Shown: one piece after another, positions 12,371 through 24,064 of the stretch
Layout of the letters: each line of letters begins with the position of its first letter
Position numbering within the stretch: the first letter of the stretch is position 1
DNA from: Lingula anatina
Lineage: Eukaryota; Brachiopoda; Lingulata; Lingulida; Lingulidae
Reading direction: 5' to 3'
Length of the DNA: 64,000 bases
NCBI RefSeq assembly: GCF_001039355.2
Contig: NW_019775413.1
Location: 169,237-233,236, forward strand
Notes under the pieces: model-generated
The model's input: only the letters and a program-made list of their open reading frames with translations
Database searches by the model: none
Told to the model about the DNA's origin: nothing
Translations under genes and position numbers: made by a program

Positions 12371-14721
12371 TATTCATTATGATGCATTTCTGCATATTAA
12401 TCTAGTATGTAAAAACAAGAAAGCCTGTATGATTATGGTCCAAGCTAAGGTCTTGCAGATCTTGAAAGATTTCAGTAATGAAAAATAGACCTATTGATAT
12501 TATATATGTGTTCCACATGGGTAGTGGACTAGCTTGCATTTGTTTTCATATAAAATGATATAGTAAAATTCATTATGTAGTCCAAAGAGCAATAATATGT
12601 AAAGCAAGAATAAATAAAAAGTAAATCGATATAAAGTAATGCAACACTAATACTATGCATTACCCTATTGCAAAACAATCAAATTAAGATGTATAATTGA
12701 AGATAGATTAAGTACTTATTCTGTTCATTGTACATAGAAACAAATCAGTATTTTATATTCGTTAATCATTTCATAATTTGATAGTTTTATATTTGCTTTC
12801 ATTTGTCAGAGCACCTTATCCAGTTGCATGATTATACTGGATCAACATATCATGTTGAATAGAAATACATTACTGTAGAAGTGATGCACACAGTGTCTGA
12901 TCCTCATTGTGTGTAGCATAATATCTGAAAAATACTCCATTTCATATCAAGTTCATTGAACTGAAAACACATGCAAAGAAAGAGGAGTAAGAAATACTGG
13001 AAACAGAGAATCTGGCCATTTTCACCTTTTATGCATTAGCTGTTCAAGAAAAGATAACAGTGGTAATAGCTTGCCTTTGAGGAGTGACTTATTGAGCCCA
13101 ATTTTGAATGTAAGGGAGTAAAGAATTCTTGAAGACTGTAAGTTGGTAATTTTAAAAACTTCTTCTTATAGTGTCTTAGCATTTTGAATCGGTCTTTTGA
13201 AACTAAAGAAAAGTGGTCTCGGATTCTCCGGATGTACATCGTACTTCTAGGATGCATTACTGACTTGCCATATGTATACCCACACCGATTGAGTTATCGA
13301 ACACTTTGCTACATCATGATTCAAACCTTGTTTCAGCTTTTTGTATAAGAAGGACATTTCTAGTTACAATGGCATTGTGTATTTCCATTTATATAAGATT
13401 TGATGCTAATTTTCACTTTTTACCAAAGGGATCTAGATTATGATAGAATTAAATATTATAATAATACAATTATAGGTCAAATTTGAATAAATGAAAGTCT
13501 GTAAAGAAATTTTTGGTGTTTGCTTTGAACATAAGTAATATTATTGTAGATGAAGGCAAGTGGCATAATTTCATAGTATCTGACTTATGAAAATGAAATT
13601 GCCTTTTATCAGTATTTTCCCCTTAGAATAAAAGTAAATGAATTTCTTTTGTCTTCCCAGTCACATTGTGTCCTTATTACCAGACACTACAAAATTTCGA
13701 TGGAATCCTGAAACACGGAGTTGGGGGTTTTCAATATATCTTGTATTGGTTTTTTTTTTTTTATAATCGGGCTATATAGATTTATTTAAATTTCTATGAG
13801 TTTGTGCCAACCAACATACCTTCTGGCATCAGCGTATTTCATATGTAGTTGTTGTAACTAGAGTTAGTTAAGGACTGACGTGAGGATTATAATTGTGAAA
13901 CAGACATTCGAACTGGTGATGGTTCGGACTACTAAATCTTCAGAGCAATTAACATTCATGTGAATGAAACTTAGGAATAAAGAGCAATGATCTTTTAACT
14001 ATGGATCTTTTAACTAAAAGACTTTTATCAAAAATAAAACACCTTCATTTTACTGGATGTATGGACAAATATTTTGATAAAAAATACTTAAAAATAACAA
14101 GATGATCCCCTTACCCTGCCAACTAATCGTGCCCCTTTGTCACATATCTCGGCTTTACACTGTTTTTTTTTAGCATACAGAGTATTTTTGTCCCCACTGT
14201 GGTTGTTTCTTCATGGTTTGGATAAGACTTTCATCTGACAGCCAGTCTGATGGATAATCTTTCTAGATTTTCTGAAACAATGCTGAAAATGGAACACCAA
14301 ATGCCTTGAAAAAATTTTAAAAATGTATTTTTTTCTCATATATTATTGATTTGGGTGTTTTCCCTTTCTAATCTCCTAATCTGTGAATGTGTTATTTATT
14401 TGCAGCTAGTGTCTATAGAGGGTCCTAGTTTGAAGAAATGGCCAATAGCATGCTTGTTTTTTAAAATAAATACCAAAACTAGTTTTTCATGAGATTGGAG
14501 CTGAAGTTTTGTTCAGGTTAGGGTGGTCCATATTTTCGTGCTTCTGGAGATCTATTAAAATCAATCTAGATACCTCAAGTTAAAGGTAAAAAGGTTATTT
14601 TCTTGGGTTAGCTATAAATCAGAAATTCCTATCCAATAACATTCCTGTAGGCCCTGGTAGCGCCTGTAGTTATACTGTATACTGCTAGTACTGTACTGGT
14701 GACTTTGGTACATTCATATGC

Positions 14722-14931
14722 TCTTGGTCAAAAAGGTACCATGCCCCATCTCTAATAACATGTATTTTTGTAAAAAAGGATCACGTCACAGCTGTAAACT
14801 TTTTTTTTTTTTTTAGTGGTCATGATTCCAGATAGTACGGGTACAGCATAGAAAATGCCAAATACCAGTGAAGATATCCATATATTTAATAATTAACCCA
14901 GTAAAATCTTGGACATCTGATGTTCCACAGA

Positions 14932-14967
<36 letters not shown>

Positions 14968-15019
14968 CAAACGACATGACCAAGCTGGGTTAGAGGTGGG
15001 TCAACCTTTTTGACCAAGA
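14722..15019. repeat. Foldback repeat with an oligo-T/oligo-A core
   Basis: The left arm at 14722-14755 begins TCTTGGTCAAAAAGGT and ends at CATCTCTAA. The right arm at 14990-15019 is its imperfect reverse complement. Inside the arms, a T run (about 14800-14814) and an A run (about 14935-14965) are also mutually complementary, so most of this 300-bp unit could fold back. It looks like a degraded MITE. Confidence 0.5.
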
Positions 15020-16562
15020 ATACGTGTACATTTATGTCGGACCCGTGTATATACAGAGGCTGTGGTTATACTCGTAGAAAAAGGTTTTTATTTTTTGACA
15101 TGTCATAATACTAGCATAATCAAGATTGTTTTCCATTATTGAAGGGTGTAATTGTGACTAAAACATGGTATAAAATTCTTTTACTTCAATTCCAATACAA
15201 CTGACATTCTAACTTAATTTTAAAAACAAATATAAAGTGTTACCAAAAATATAAATATGAAAATAAAAATAAATTGTTTTTGTGATCAGACAGCTTTCAT
15301 TGCCAAGTTCCACAACTACATATTTTTTAATTCAAACCCCATGTTCATTCAGGTTATTTCAGTACCCCTTGAATTATTTCATTTCTTTAAATTGGGAAGA
15401 ACATCCAATAGAAACATCCAATAGCCAACAGAATGTCACCAAACATAAAATCAGCATTTTTTTTTTTTGGTTTGTCCAGAATCAAAGTTTATTCAAATGA
15501 TTTTGTACACCATCAGGTGAATATTTAGCTTTCCATGCTGCATCTTTTAATTTGGAAGTTTACATTACCAACACAATAGTGTTAGTGTTCCAAATACATG
15601 TATGTAGGATTTAAGAGAAAGAGAGAGAAAATAAAAAGCTGATAAGATGAATATTTATTTGAATACAATATCATATAGAAAGACTACAGTATTTTTCCAT
15701 TTTATTTACATGTAACTATCTATAAGACCAAGTTTATATAAACAGAAGCTTGTCTCCCTATCTACATCATTAGACAAATTAGTGCCCAGTTAATTGCTTG
15801 TACATGTAGGTCAAGAGCATTTTAAGTGGTATACAACTTTCATTGTTTAAGAAAATTAAAAGGGGAAATATAGTTATGTTGGTGAAACAGAAATATTTGA
15901 TTTAACTATTGACAGAGTGAAAGCCACTGATTGTCCTTCAACGGAAAACACCCTATATTTATAAGTATACAATGTTCAATCAATCATTTATCTTCGCCTC
16001 GATTTCGGAATATAAATTGCTCTTGTGAGCCTCGTTTCCACGCAGTGTGTTGTTGTTATCATATCGAGGTCATGAATTAGTGTCACGAGATTCAGGTTAA
16101 GCCGAAACCAACTGTTAAATTAGGAATTTTCGGTGAGAAAGATGAGGTTTTGAAGTTAACTAGCGTGGGGATATTAAAGTTGATCCTTGACCAGGTAGCA
16201 GTTTTACAACTCTAGTGAGGTGACCCAGCTCTCACAATATGCTGGCAGGACACACAAGTTACGTACGTAGTACAAGAAGTCAGATGACCGTCTGGTGATG
16301 TAGACTGTGACGACTTACCGGATTCTATCCATCCTAACATGTTTTGCCTCAAAGTTGACCGGCACTCTACCACACTGTACAGATTGCGAGCTTTTGGTTG
16401 ACTCATGTGTACATTACATGTACGTGTACATGTACTCCTACTGTATATTATCAGCTGTTGATAACTCAATCTTGATAACACTACAATATTTCGTCCGTTT
16501 TTAGTTATTTGCAGTCACATTGTATCCAGTATTGATATAGAAACTTTCCACACCCAAGACTG

Positions 16563-18065
16563 ATGAGTATGGAGTCATTGAAGATTTTGTATATGGCAGT
16601 GGCAGTTTTCCTCCTTACTACCCAAGCACCCAGTATCTCTGCAGCTGGTCTTCAAAAGATATCTGTTAATGCTGATGGATGGTTTGTGGACCCCAATGGG
16701 CGTGTGATGCTTTTCCATGGCATTAACATGGTGCAGAAAGGATTTCCCTGGTATCCAGCAACTCTACTAAACAAAACCAAACTAAGAGACTACAAAAATT
16801 GGGGATTCAATGCAGTAAGATTAGGTATGATGTGGAGTGGACTCGAACCACAAGAAGGTGTCTTCAACACGACATATGCAAATATTATGTCTTCGATTGT
16901 TGACACTTTGGAAAACTATGGCATGTACTCTCTGCTTGACATGCATCAAGATGTCATGTCTTCCAAATTTCAGTCATATGATGGGATTCCATTATGGTTG
17001 GTAAATAAACTTCCCAACCCCTCTCAAGATGAAGCTTTTCCGTGGCCCTTTAAGAATATAGGCTCGTGGGAAGATGGATATCTAGCTAAAGCCACTGGCA
17101 TGGCATTTCAGGGATTATACAGTAACAGAAGTAATGCATTGGGCTACTTTTCACGATTTTGGCAGACCACTGCTAAGATATTTAAGGGCAGGGGTGGTGT
17201 TCTTGGCTATGAACTTATCAATGAACCTTGGGCAGGAGACATATGGAGCAATCTGAGTTTACTATTACCAGGCAATGCAGGTAGTCGTAATCTAATGCCA
17301 ATGTACAATGTGATAAATAAAGCCATTCGTGCAGTGGATGATGACACAATTATATTTTACGAGCCAGTAACTTGGGGTGTTATCTACAAAAATGATTATC
17401 ATCACTTTGGAACTGGATTCAACATGGTACCTGGAGGAAATGACTACAAGAACCGCAGTGCTTTGTCATATCATTATTACTGTTGGTTTGATAAACCTGC
17501 AGATGAACCCTTTCCCTACCCTGAATGGAAAAGAATAGCCTGTGATGACTTCTGGGGTCCTTTTGTATTTCTTGCTGTCCGTGGTGATAGAGAAAAAATA
17601 GGAGGAGGTTCCTTCCTCACTGAGTTTGGTATTTGTAGCACAGATGGTAATAACAAAACAGAGGGGACAGTAGAATGTGAGTCCACTATGCAGGGGGCAG
17701 ATGCTGCACTCCAGTCTTGGACATACTGGGACTCTTCCTTTTATTATTCCAATGGAAGTGTAAACTGGAATCAAGTGAGGTCCTTTTCGCGTGTCTACCC
17801 AAGAGCCACTGCTGGCACTCCCAAGTATTTAAACTTCAATCTCACTTCTTTAATATTTACCTATAGATATGTTCATTTAGTTGCAATACAGCAACCCACA
17901 GAAATATTTGTGCCCAAATTTCACTACCCAAAAGGTTTCACTGTAGAATTGAAGGGCCAGCTGAAGTGGACCTTTGATATAAATGAATGTGTGATCTATG
18001 TGACTCCAGTAGACAGCAAACTCAAGTATATTAATGCTCAGGTGATTATAAAACCCAAAACTTAA
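16563..18065 (+). CDS. Endoglycoceramidase-like glycoside hydrolase family 5, secreted, single exon
   Basis: Predicted to hydrolyse the glycan-ceramide linkage of glycosphingolipids, outside the cell or in the lysosome/gut lumen. The 500-residue frame is uninterrupted. A hydrophobic signal peptide (about residues 1-28) precedes the mature start, which reads NADGWFVDPNGRVMLFHGIN, the usual opening of endoglycoceramidases. GH5 landmarks are visible: VRLGMMWSGLEP (86-96), DMHQD (126-130), the acid/base YELINEPW with Glu221, and the nucleophile FLTEFG with Glu354. WTYWDSS (386-392) closes the barrel. A short C-terminal region (about 415-500) fits the beta-sandwich domain of this family. Several N-x-S/T sequons support secretion. 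The first ATG (16563) is used because the signal peptide follows it; ATG at codon 3 is an alternative. The gene has no intron, whereas ARID5 and XPNPEP1 on either side are heavily split. Substrate specificity is inferred from family resemblance. Confidence 0.93.
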   Translation: MSMESLKILYMAVAVFLLTTQAPSISAAGLQKISVNADGWFVDPNGRVMLFHGINMVQKGFPWYPATLLNKTKLRDYKNWGFNAVRLGMMWSGLEPQEGVFNTTYANIMSSIVDTLENYGMYSLLDMHQDVMSSKFQSYDGIPLWLVNKLPNPSQDEAFPWPFKNIGSWEDGYLAKATGMAFQGLYSNRSNALGYFSRFWQTTAKIFKGRGGVLGYELINEPWAGDIWSNLSLLLPGNAGSRNLMPMYNVINKAIRAVDDDTIIFYEPVTWGVIYKNDYHHFGTGFNMVPGGNDYKNRSALSYHYYCWFDKPADEPFPYPEWKRIACDDFWGPFVFLAVRGDREKIGGGSFLTEFGICSTDGNNKTEGTVECESTMQGADAALQSWTYWDSSFYYSNGSVNWNQVRSFSRVYPRATAGTPKYLNFNLTSLIFTYRYVHLVAIQQPTEIFVPKFHYPKGFTVELKGQLKWTFDINECVIYVTPVDSKLKYINAQVIIKPKT

Positions 18066-18215
18066 GGTATTCTTCATAACATTGAGTAACAGTAGTTGGT
18101 GGGTAGCTGTGATCTAATATAACTACAGTATTTGAGTATTTGTAGTTTGTTATTCCTGTATCCAATTCAGCAAAACACCAACTTCAACCCCCTGTCTCCT
18201 GTTTCAATGAAAATT

Positions 18216-18562
18216 GAGTAGATTGTACACCTAACTTTTACTATGTTTCTACATTCCATTTGTTAAGAAGTTTATTTTTAAGTCGTACAGGTCAAGAGAT
18301 TAAAAAAGGATTGTATATATTGAATGTAGTGAGATCCATAAACATGCTTATAGATGCTCTCTGTGACTAATGGTTTAAGATTTAAATATTGGGGGGGGGG
18401 GGAGTTGATTGTACACCTAACTTTTATTATCTTTCTACATTCCACCTTTTAAGAAGTTTTTTTTATAGTACAGGTCCAGAGATTTAAAAAGGGCTTGCGT
18501 GTGTTGAATGTACTTGTTTATATATGTAGATGCTCCGTGGCTAATGATTTAAGATTTAAATA
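18216..18562 (+). repeat. Diverged tandem duplication in the 3' UTR
   Basis: Two copies, at about 18216-18389 and 18403-18562 (period about 186 bp), share GATTGTACACCTAACTTTTA, TTCTACATTCCA, AAGAAGTTT, GTACAGGT and TTTAAGATTTAAATA in the same order. They are separated by a G12 run and have diverged by substitutions and small indels. Confidence 0.85.
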
Positions 18563-18935
18563 CAAAAATGCTTTCAATATGGTTTAGTATTTTTAACTTC
18601 AGCATAAAGAAAAATTCTTTAAAAGCAGCCTGAGAATGCATTGCTTCACTCTTAGCCATGTCCCTTGCTAATTGTTAATTTGATATATATGTATATATAT
18701 ATGCAAAGGTGCTGTGGAATATTTATTTTTGTTGTATCAAATATAATTGTTGATATGTTTTATGTGTTGATATATATCTTTATATATACCAAATTAATGA
18801 CTGAAATTGCTTAAAGCATGTCTTATCCATTGGAATGGTTACAGTATAAAAATTGATTTTCCCTGAAAAAATTGTGACAGTTTTTCTGCAAATATACCAT
18901 GGTTTGTTTATTATATTTTTGAGAAATGAAAACAA

Positions 18936-18941
18936 AATAAA
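18936..18941 (+). terminator. Candidate endoglycoceramidase polyadenylation signal (AATAAA)
   Basis: AATAAA about 870 bp after the stop codon, followed within about 50 bp by a T-rich stretch. This fits a 3' end-processing site. Confidence 0.45.
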
Positions 18942-20419
18942 GTGATACTGTAATTACAGAATGCCTTTTAAAATTATTGATGCCTTATGTCTTTTTTTTT
19001 TTTTTCTTTTTTTCCAAATTGTATTTGATAGCAGTTACCGTAATCTTGATTTTGTTCCAATTCTTGAGATGTGGACTAGAAACACAAAAGTAAAATTTTA
19101 AAACTACTGACATTTATTATAAGATTGTTTTGCAAGTTTACTTAAGGAAGTGTTCATCATACGCTAATAAGCGATTTATGTTGCACATTTTTGTGTAGAC
19201 GATATTGCCTCTACGTAAACGGCATCATTTCCATTTGCTTATTTGGAACTTTTTTAAAAAGATATATAAATAAGTTGATCAGTAAGAACAAGCTTATTAC
19301 AGTTTTCTTAATTATATCTTAAATATAATTTCTTAACAGAGATTGAATGAAGTATTTTTCTTAAATATTAGACCATTACAATTGTGTGATTGATTCAACA
19401 TCCAAAACGGGAAAATGTGTCCCCGTAATATGTATTATGATTACGCAAGGTCCCCCAAGTAGCCTCGAATGCGTTGGATGTGACATGACAAACTCCCCCA
19501 CTCCCTGCAAACACACTTCATACGGGACACTGTTATGGCAGCTTGCATGTGAACTAAACAGCAGCGGCATCTCCTACTGCATACCTGAAAAACTGCAGAA
19601 GAACTCGGCGAATGCCGTTTTTTAGACGTTTGTGGTGTCGCAGATTATCCCTTATCGAGTATTCATTAAGGTAGGCATTTTACCAACGACGACTTTTTAG
19701 AGTAACTCGAGATGAACTTTCTTAGGCCGAACCACCTGCATTGTTTACTGTACCTTTATGGCGTGACTACTACCGTTGTGTGGCCTTGCAGTCAGTCAGT
19801 AGGTCCCTTCTTTTCGTATTTGGGCTACAGTAAGTAGGTAGCATTAAAGGACTAAATTGAATCAATGCTGTATTATTTGTTAAGAAAGTTTTCTTTTTTT
19901 GCAAAATTTAACTTTGCTGGATAATCAGCTTTGCATTGAAATTATTTTAACTGCATACTCATTGATTTCGATTTAAAAGTGTTGACAATCAACATTAAAA
20001 AATTGCAGGTCTTCTGCCATTTTAAGTGGTCATGACCAGTCATAACCATGTCTGCACATGACAGTTAAAAATTAGGATTACTAAAAACCAAATGTTTTTG
20101 ATGGTCTGAGCATAAAAACGCTACGAGACCATGCCATAATTGGTTTTGACAACATTTTAATGGCAAATTATTCAATACTTTTTATAATGTAGATAAAATA
20201 TAAAACAATAATTGTGATTGTTTTAACATATGTGATTAATGAAGCAGTGTATCACCCTCCACACACCCCTCAACTGATTTTATGAATAAAGGCTCAGTGC
20301 ATTATTTGTGATTTTTTTTTACACTGAAGATTTTTACATATTAATAACTTGGATGTATATAGAGGGCTGGTATAACACTGTTGTTTTAAAAGATGTTCAT
20401 TAGTTTCAGGTTTTGCTCC

Positions 20420-20703
20420 ATGTCTGCCAAGAATACCTCATTAATTCTTCATAAGTTGCGTGGCTTGATGAAAAACAGTCACTATGTCACGGAGGAACTC
20501 CAGGCATATATTGTACCTTCAGAAGATGCTCACCAGGTATTATGTGCTTTTTGGTATTTTTCTTTAAATCATTTAAAGCAAAGTGTGTTTTTAAATATAT
20601 TTAAAAATACACTTTAAATATATTTGTAAGTAAATGTCAGTGTTTTAGTATGCTTTGTGCTTTTGATGACAAGTATACATATACTACTAAGAAGTGTATC
20701 ATG

Positions 20704-20760
<57 letters not shown>

Positions 20761-23700
20761 TTGTCTTTGAAAATAGTAAATATCAGTAACATTTTTTTAA
20801 AGTTTATTTTTTATTTTTTCCACACAGAGCAGACAAATGAAATGAATCTTTCTTTCATTTAAAGCAATAATAACTCTTCCTTTGAGATTCAAAATTCCGC
20901 ATGAAATACATTGTAAACAATGCATGGAAATATATTCTATTGTATTTTACCACTAAAACGGCCGTTATTGTAGTAAAACTAAAATCTGTGCTTGTCAATA
21001 GGGCTTTCGAAGCTTTCATCAAGGCATTCGTTGCTAATGACGTAATGGTGTCACGCGGATTCTCGCGTTCATTCGAGACCAAAATAACATATGGCGCCAA
21101 ACGCATTAATGCGGACGCAGACGTAAGTTGCGAGTTTTTGTACAGTGCGTCGGATAACAAAAAGCCCAGAACGGCACACATTGTGGATATTAATGTATTT
21201 TTAACAAAAAGACGAATATATCTCATGAATCTTATATAGTGTTGTTGTTGTCTGCTTTTCCCGCGGTTTTAAGTAGGTCAACAGTGACTATGCGATGTCA
21301 GAGAGAGCTCCGTCAGTTAAAATCTCTTAAGAGATTTTAACAAAAAACCGTACGTTTAGGAAAAAAACCCTGGATTAACTTTGAATGCAGGAATGGGGTC
21401 GCTGACCATTGGTAAGTATGGGAAAATTGCCGTTTACTCCAGGAAAATCCAATTTTTGGCCAAAATGAAGAGTTATTATGACTTTAAAAGAGAATTTTGA
21501 AATCCATTATCAGTATTTTTAAATATTAAAAAATATGCATATTTAATGTGTGTATTTGAAACCTTTCAGAGTGAGTACATAGCTCCTTGTGACTGTAGAA
21601 GAGAGTTTGTTAGTGGATTCTCAGGGTCTGCAGGTAAGGCAAGTCAAGGTTATATACAACTTGGGAGTTCATATATTTTCTGAAAACTGAAGTTATTTAA
21701 AAAGGTGATTGGTTATCTGAAGCTTATGTTTATTTGTGAGAAAACAGTTGAATTTGTTTCAGATTTGCTACTAGCTGGAGCTTTGGCTGTCACCTTCATT
21801 ATTACAAGAATCTTGAGGTCACATAAAACGATCTATATTTGGTTGTACTAAGCTTCCATTATGGAAAAAGAAAAGAAATTTACGTTATAACAAGAACATG
21901 TTGAGATGCTAAGTATTATATTTCAAACTCCTTTTGGTGAGAAGTGTGACTTCTTTCAGACTTTACGAAAGGCCAAAAAATCTGTCAGACATTCGGTCTG
22001 CCAAGCTTGAAAATTCTGTCAGACCGAAACAAAATCTGTCAGACCGAAGTAAAATAATAGAAATATGAACCATTATACATGTTTTCATGTGTATTTTCTA
22101 ACGTTTTAAACCACTGACATTAAATCAAATATTAAATTTTTGATATATATTTATTTGTAAAAAAGTAAAATAAGAAAGAAAAACAAACAAAAAAAAAAAA
22201 AAATAGACAAAAAATTACTTGCATAACCAGTTTTTTTATTTAATGAAAAAGACATTGTGGAATGACACAAGGACTAAAAACAATACAAGTATGAAGAATG
22301 TGTAGCTAGTAATATCAAATGCATGTCCATAAAAACGTCCGTTAATCAGATAACCATTTCACACGTTGTTTTTGGCATTAACATATGCATTTTGAAACAG
22401 CACAGTAAGGCGGTCTCTTTCATCCAATTGAAGCTTTGACAGGGACTGTTCAGCCCGAGTCTAAGTCCCTTCTTCACTTTATTTCTTTTTTTATAAAAAG
22501 AAACTCAAACTGTGAGCTTTTCTCAAGTAACTGTGCACTTTCTCCAACTCGTGGTGAACGGTACATGCAAATACGTACTATGTTCCATAATTTAAGAACC
22601 AGTAATAAAACTGTAGCATTTATGTTGCTATTGATCAAAATGATAACTTTAGTACTCCTGCCACTTGGCTCACACTATTTTCCTCTCCTTCAGATCATAA
22701 GACCGCCAGGGCCTACCTTCTTTCCAATTTTAGTAAACTTCCGTTTCTCTTCCTCACTTCGTTTTCATTTTTGCCATGCTTTACACCAACGAAGTGTTTA
22801 AAGTTCAACAAAGACATTTTCTAAATGCTTATCCATGAGTACTGTGTACGACTGATAATGAAGAAACAGAGGATTAAGTCTGTAAAAACGCAAAATAGCA
22901 CGAGCACATGTGTTGCGGCCATTTTTAGGGGTATTACAAAAACGAAAATGAGACTGTACATTACATCATCCAGGAATCCCCCAACCTCAGCCAGTCACAA
23001 AATAGTATTTGTGAGTGAAACTGAGGTTAATAAATTATGTATAATTAGCTGGGAACTCCCCGAGATTTTCACCCCGTCTCCCTTTTCGAATGAAGTAAAA
23101 TATATCGTCCAGAAAAGAAACAACAACGTATTCCTTATATTTACACATTTCCATGCAGTCAGTTTGAAAACTCGCCGGACATAAGGTCCGACGATACAAG
23201 ATTTTTTATCGGACCGAGACGAAATTTGCCAGGCATGTCCGACGGTCCGACGCCTTTCGTAAAGTCTGTTCTTTGTCCTATCACTGAAAAAATGATAATC
23301 TATAATGAAAAGGACTGGTTAGAAAATTTGCAGAGGGCTATCAATTGCAACAAAAAATTTAGCAAGTATATTATTCATTTCATTTGTCTGTTTGTAGTCA
23401 GATTTTTGTCTGGTGATAAAATAGTTGACAAAGTGGTATTAGAAAACAAAATTCAATGCACTGCATATTGCATGATTTCAGTAAGACCATATTGTTTTCA
23501 CTGTAGGATCAGCAGTTATTGTGCAAAATAAAGCAGCAATGTGGACGGATGGACGCTACTTCCTGCAGGCAGAGAGACAAATGGATGACAACTGGACTCT
23601 GATGAAGCATGGTTAGTTACCTGGTCTTGAATGTTCAGCTACATCATTTAAGCAAAGTTGTTTGACAGCTACCTAAACCATTATGTTTTGCTAAAAGTTT

Positions 23701-24017
23701 CAAAATGAATAAGTATTTTAAAGTTGTTAAAACTTAAATGAGTCTGCTTTTTGTCTTTGCAGGCCTTCCTGAAACTCCAACTCAAGGAGATTGGTTATCA
23801 AAGGTAATAACCATTTGTCCTCATATGCATTAACTGTAAGTTTGAATGTTAGTTGCCCAATTGATCTTGAGGTAATGAGAACCAATGGAGGATATTAGTC
23901 ATTTTCCTGGTTTCTTGTACATATATTGGGATTAGTTTATTGAAAAGTAATTGTGTGAATCCAAGTAGGAGGGTTTGAGAACTTCATTTAATAGTTACTA
24001 TTTCCTTATTAATTACT

Positions 24018-24064
<47 letters not shown>

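Larger units (their letters stand above)
11825..16562. other. Intergenic region between ARID5 and the endoglycoceramidase gene
   Basis: The first part is the ARID5 3' UTR. An AATAAA at 12365-12370 is the first good polyadenylation signal, with further ones downstream. The rest is AT-rich with no convincing coding sequence. It contains a foldback structure at 14722-15019 and an oligo-A run. The last few hundred bases should contain the promoter and 5' UTR of the next gene, but no specific element can be defended. Confidence 0.6.
18066..20419. other. Intergenic region downstream of the endoglycoceramidase gene
   Basis: This contains the endoglycoceramidase 3' UTR with a diverged tandem duplication (18216-18562) and a polyadenylation signal at 18936-18941. 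It then leads into the 5' region of XPNPEP1. Around 19380-19830 the sequence is less AT-rich and could hold the XPNPEP1 promoter or a 5' non-coding exon (for example, attaag|gtaggc near 19670), but that is unproven. Confidence 0.5.

Noticed and set aside
17466-17774. Antisense 102-codon frame within the endoglycoceramidase gene
   Set aside because: A shadow of the strongly conserved plus-strand coding sequence.
19386-19625. 79-codon Cys-containing plus-strand frame upstream of XPNPEP1
   Set aside because: The opposite strand is equally open, no signal peptide is visible and the Cys residues follow no known spacing. Probably part of the XPNPEP1 5' region.
23035-23148. Minus-strand 37-codon frame ending in GEFPANYT, reminiscent of the end of an SH3 domain
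   Set aside because: Only the last few residues resemble SH3. There is no ALYDF-like start, no further exon, and the frame lies inside the transposon.
22436-23184. Two consecutive plus-strand open frames of about 120 codons inside the hAT-like element
   Set aside because: No transposase, BED or dimerisation motif, and no recognisable domain. They are best explained as chance frames in a non-autonomous element.
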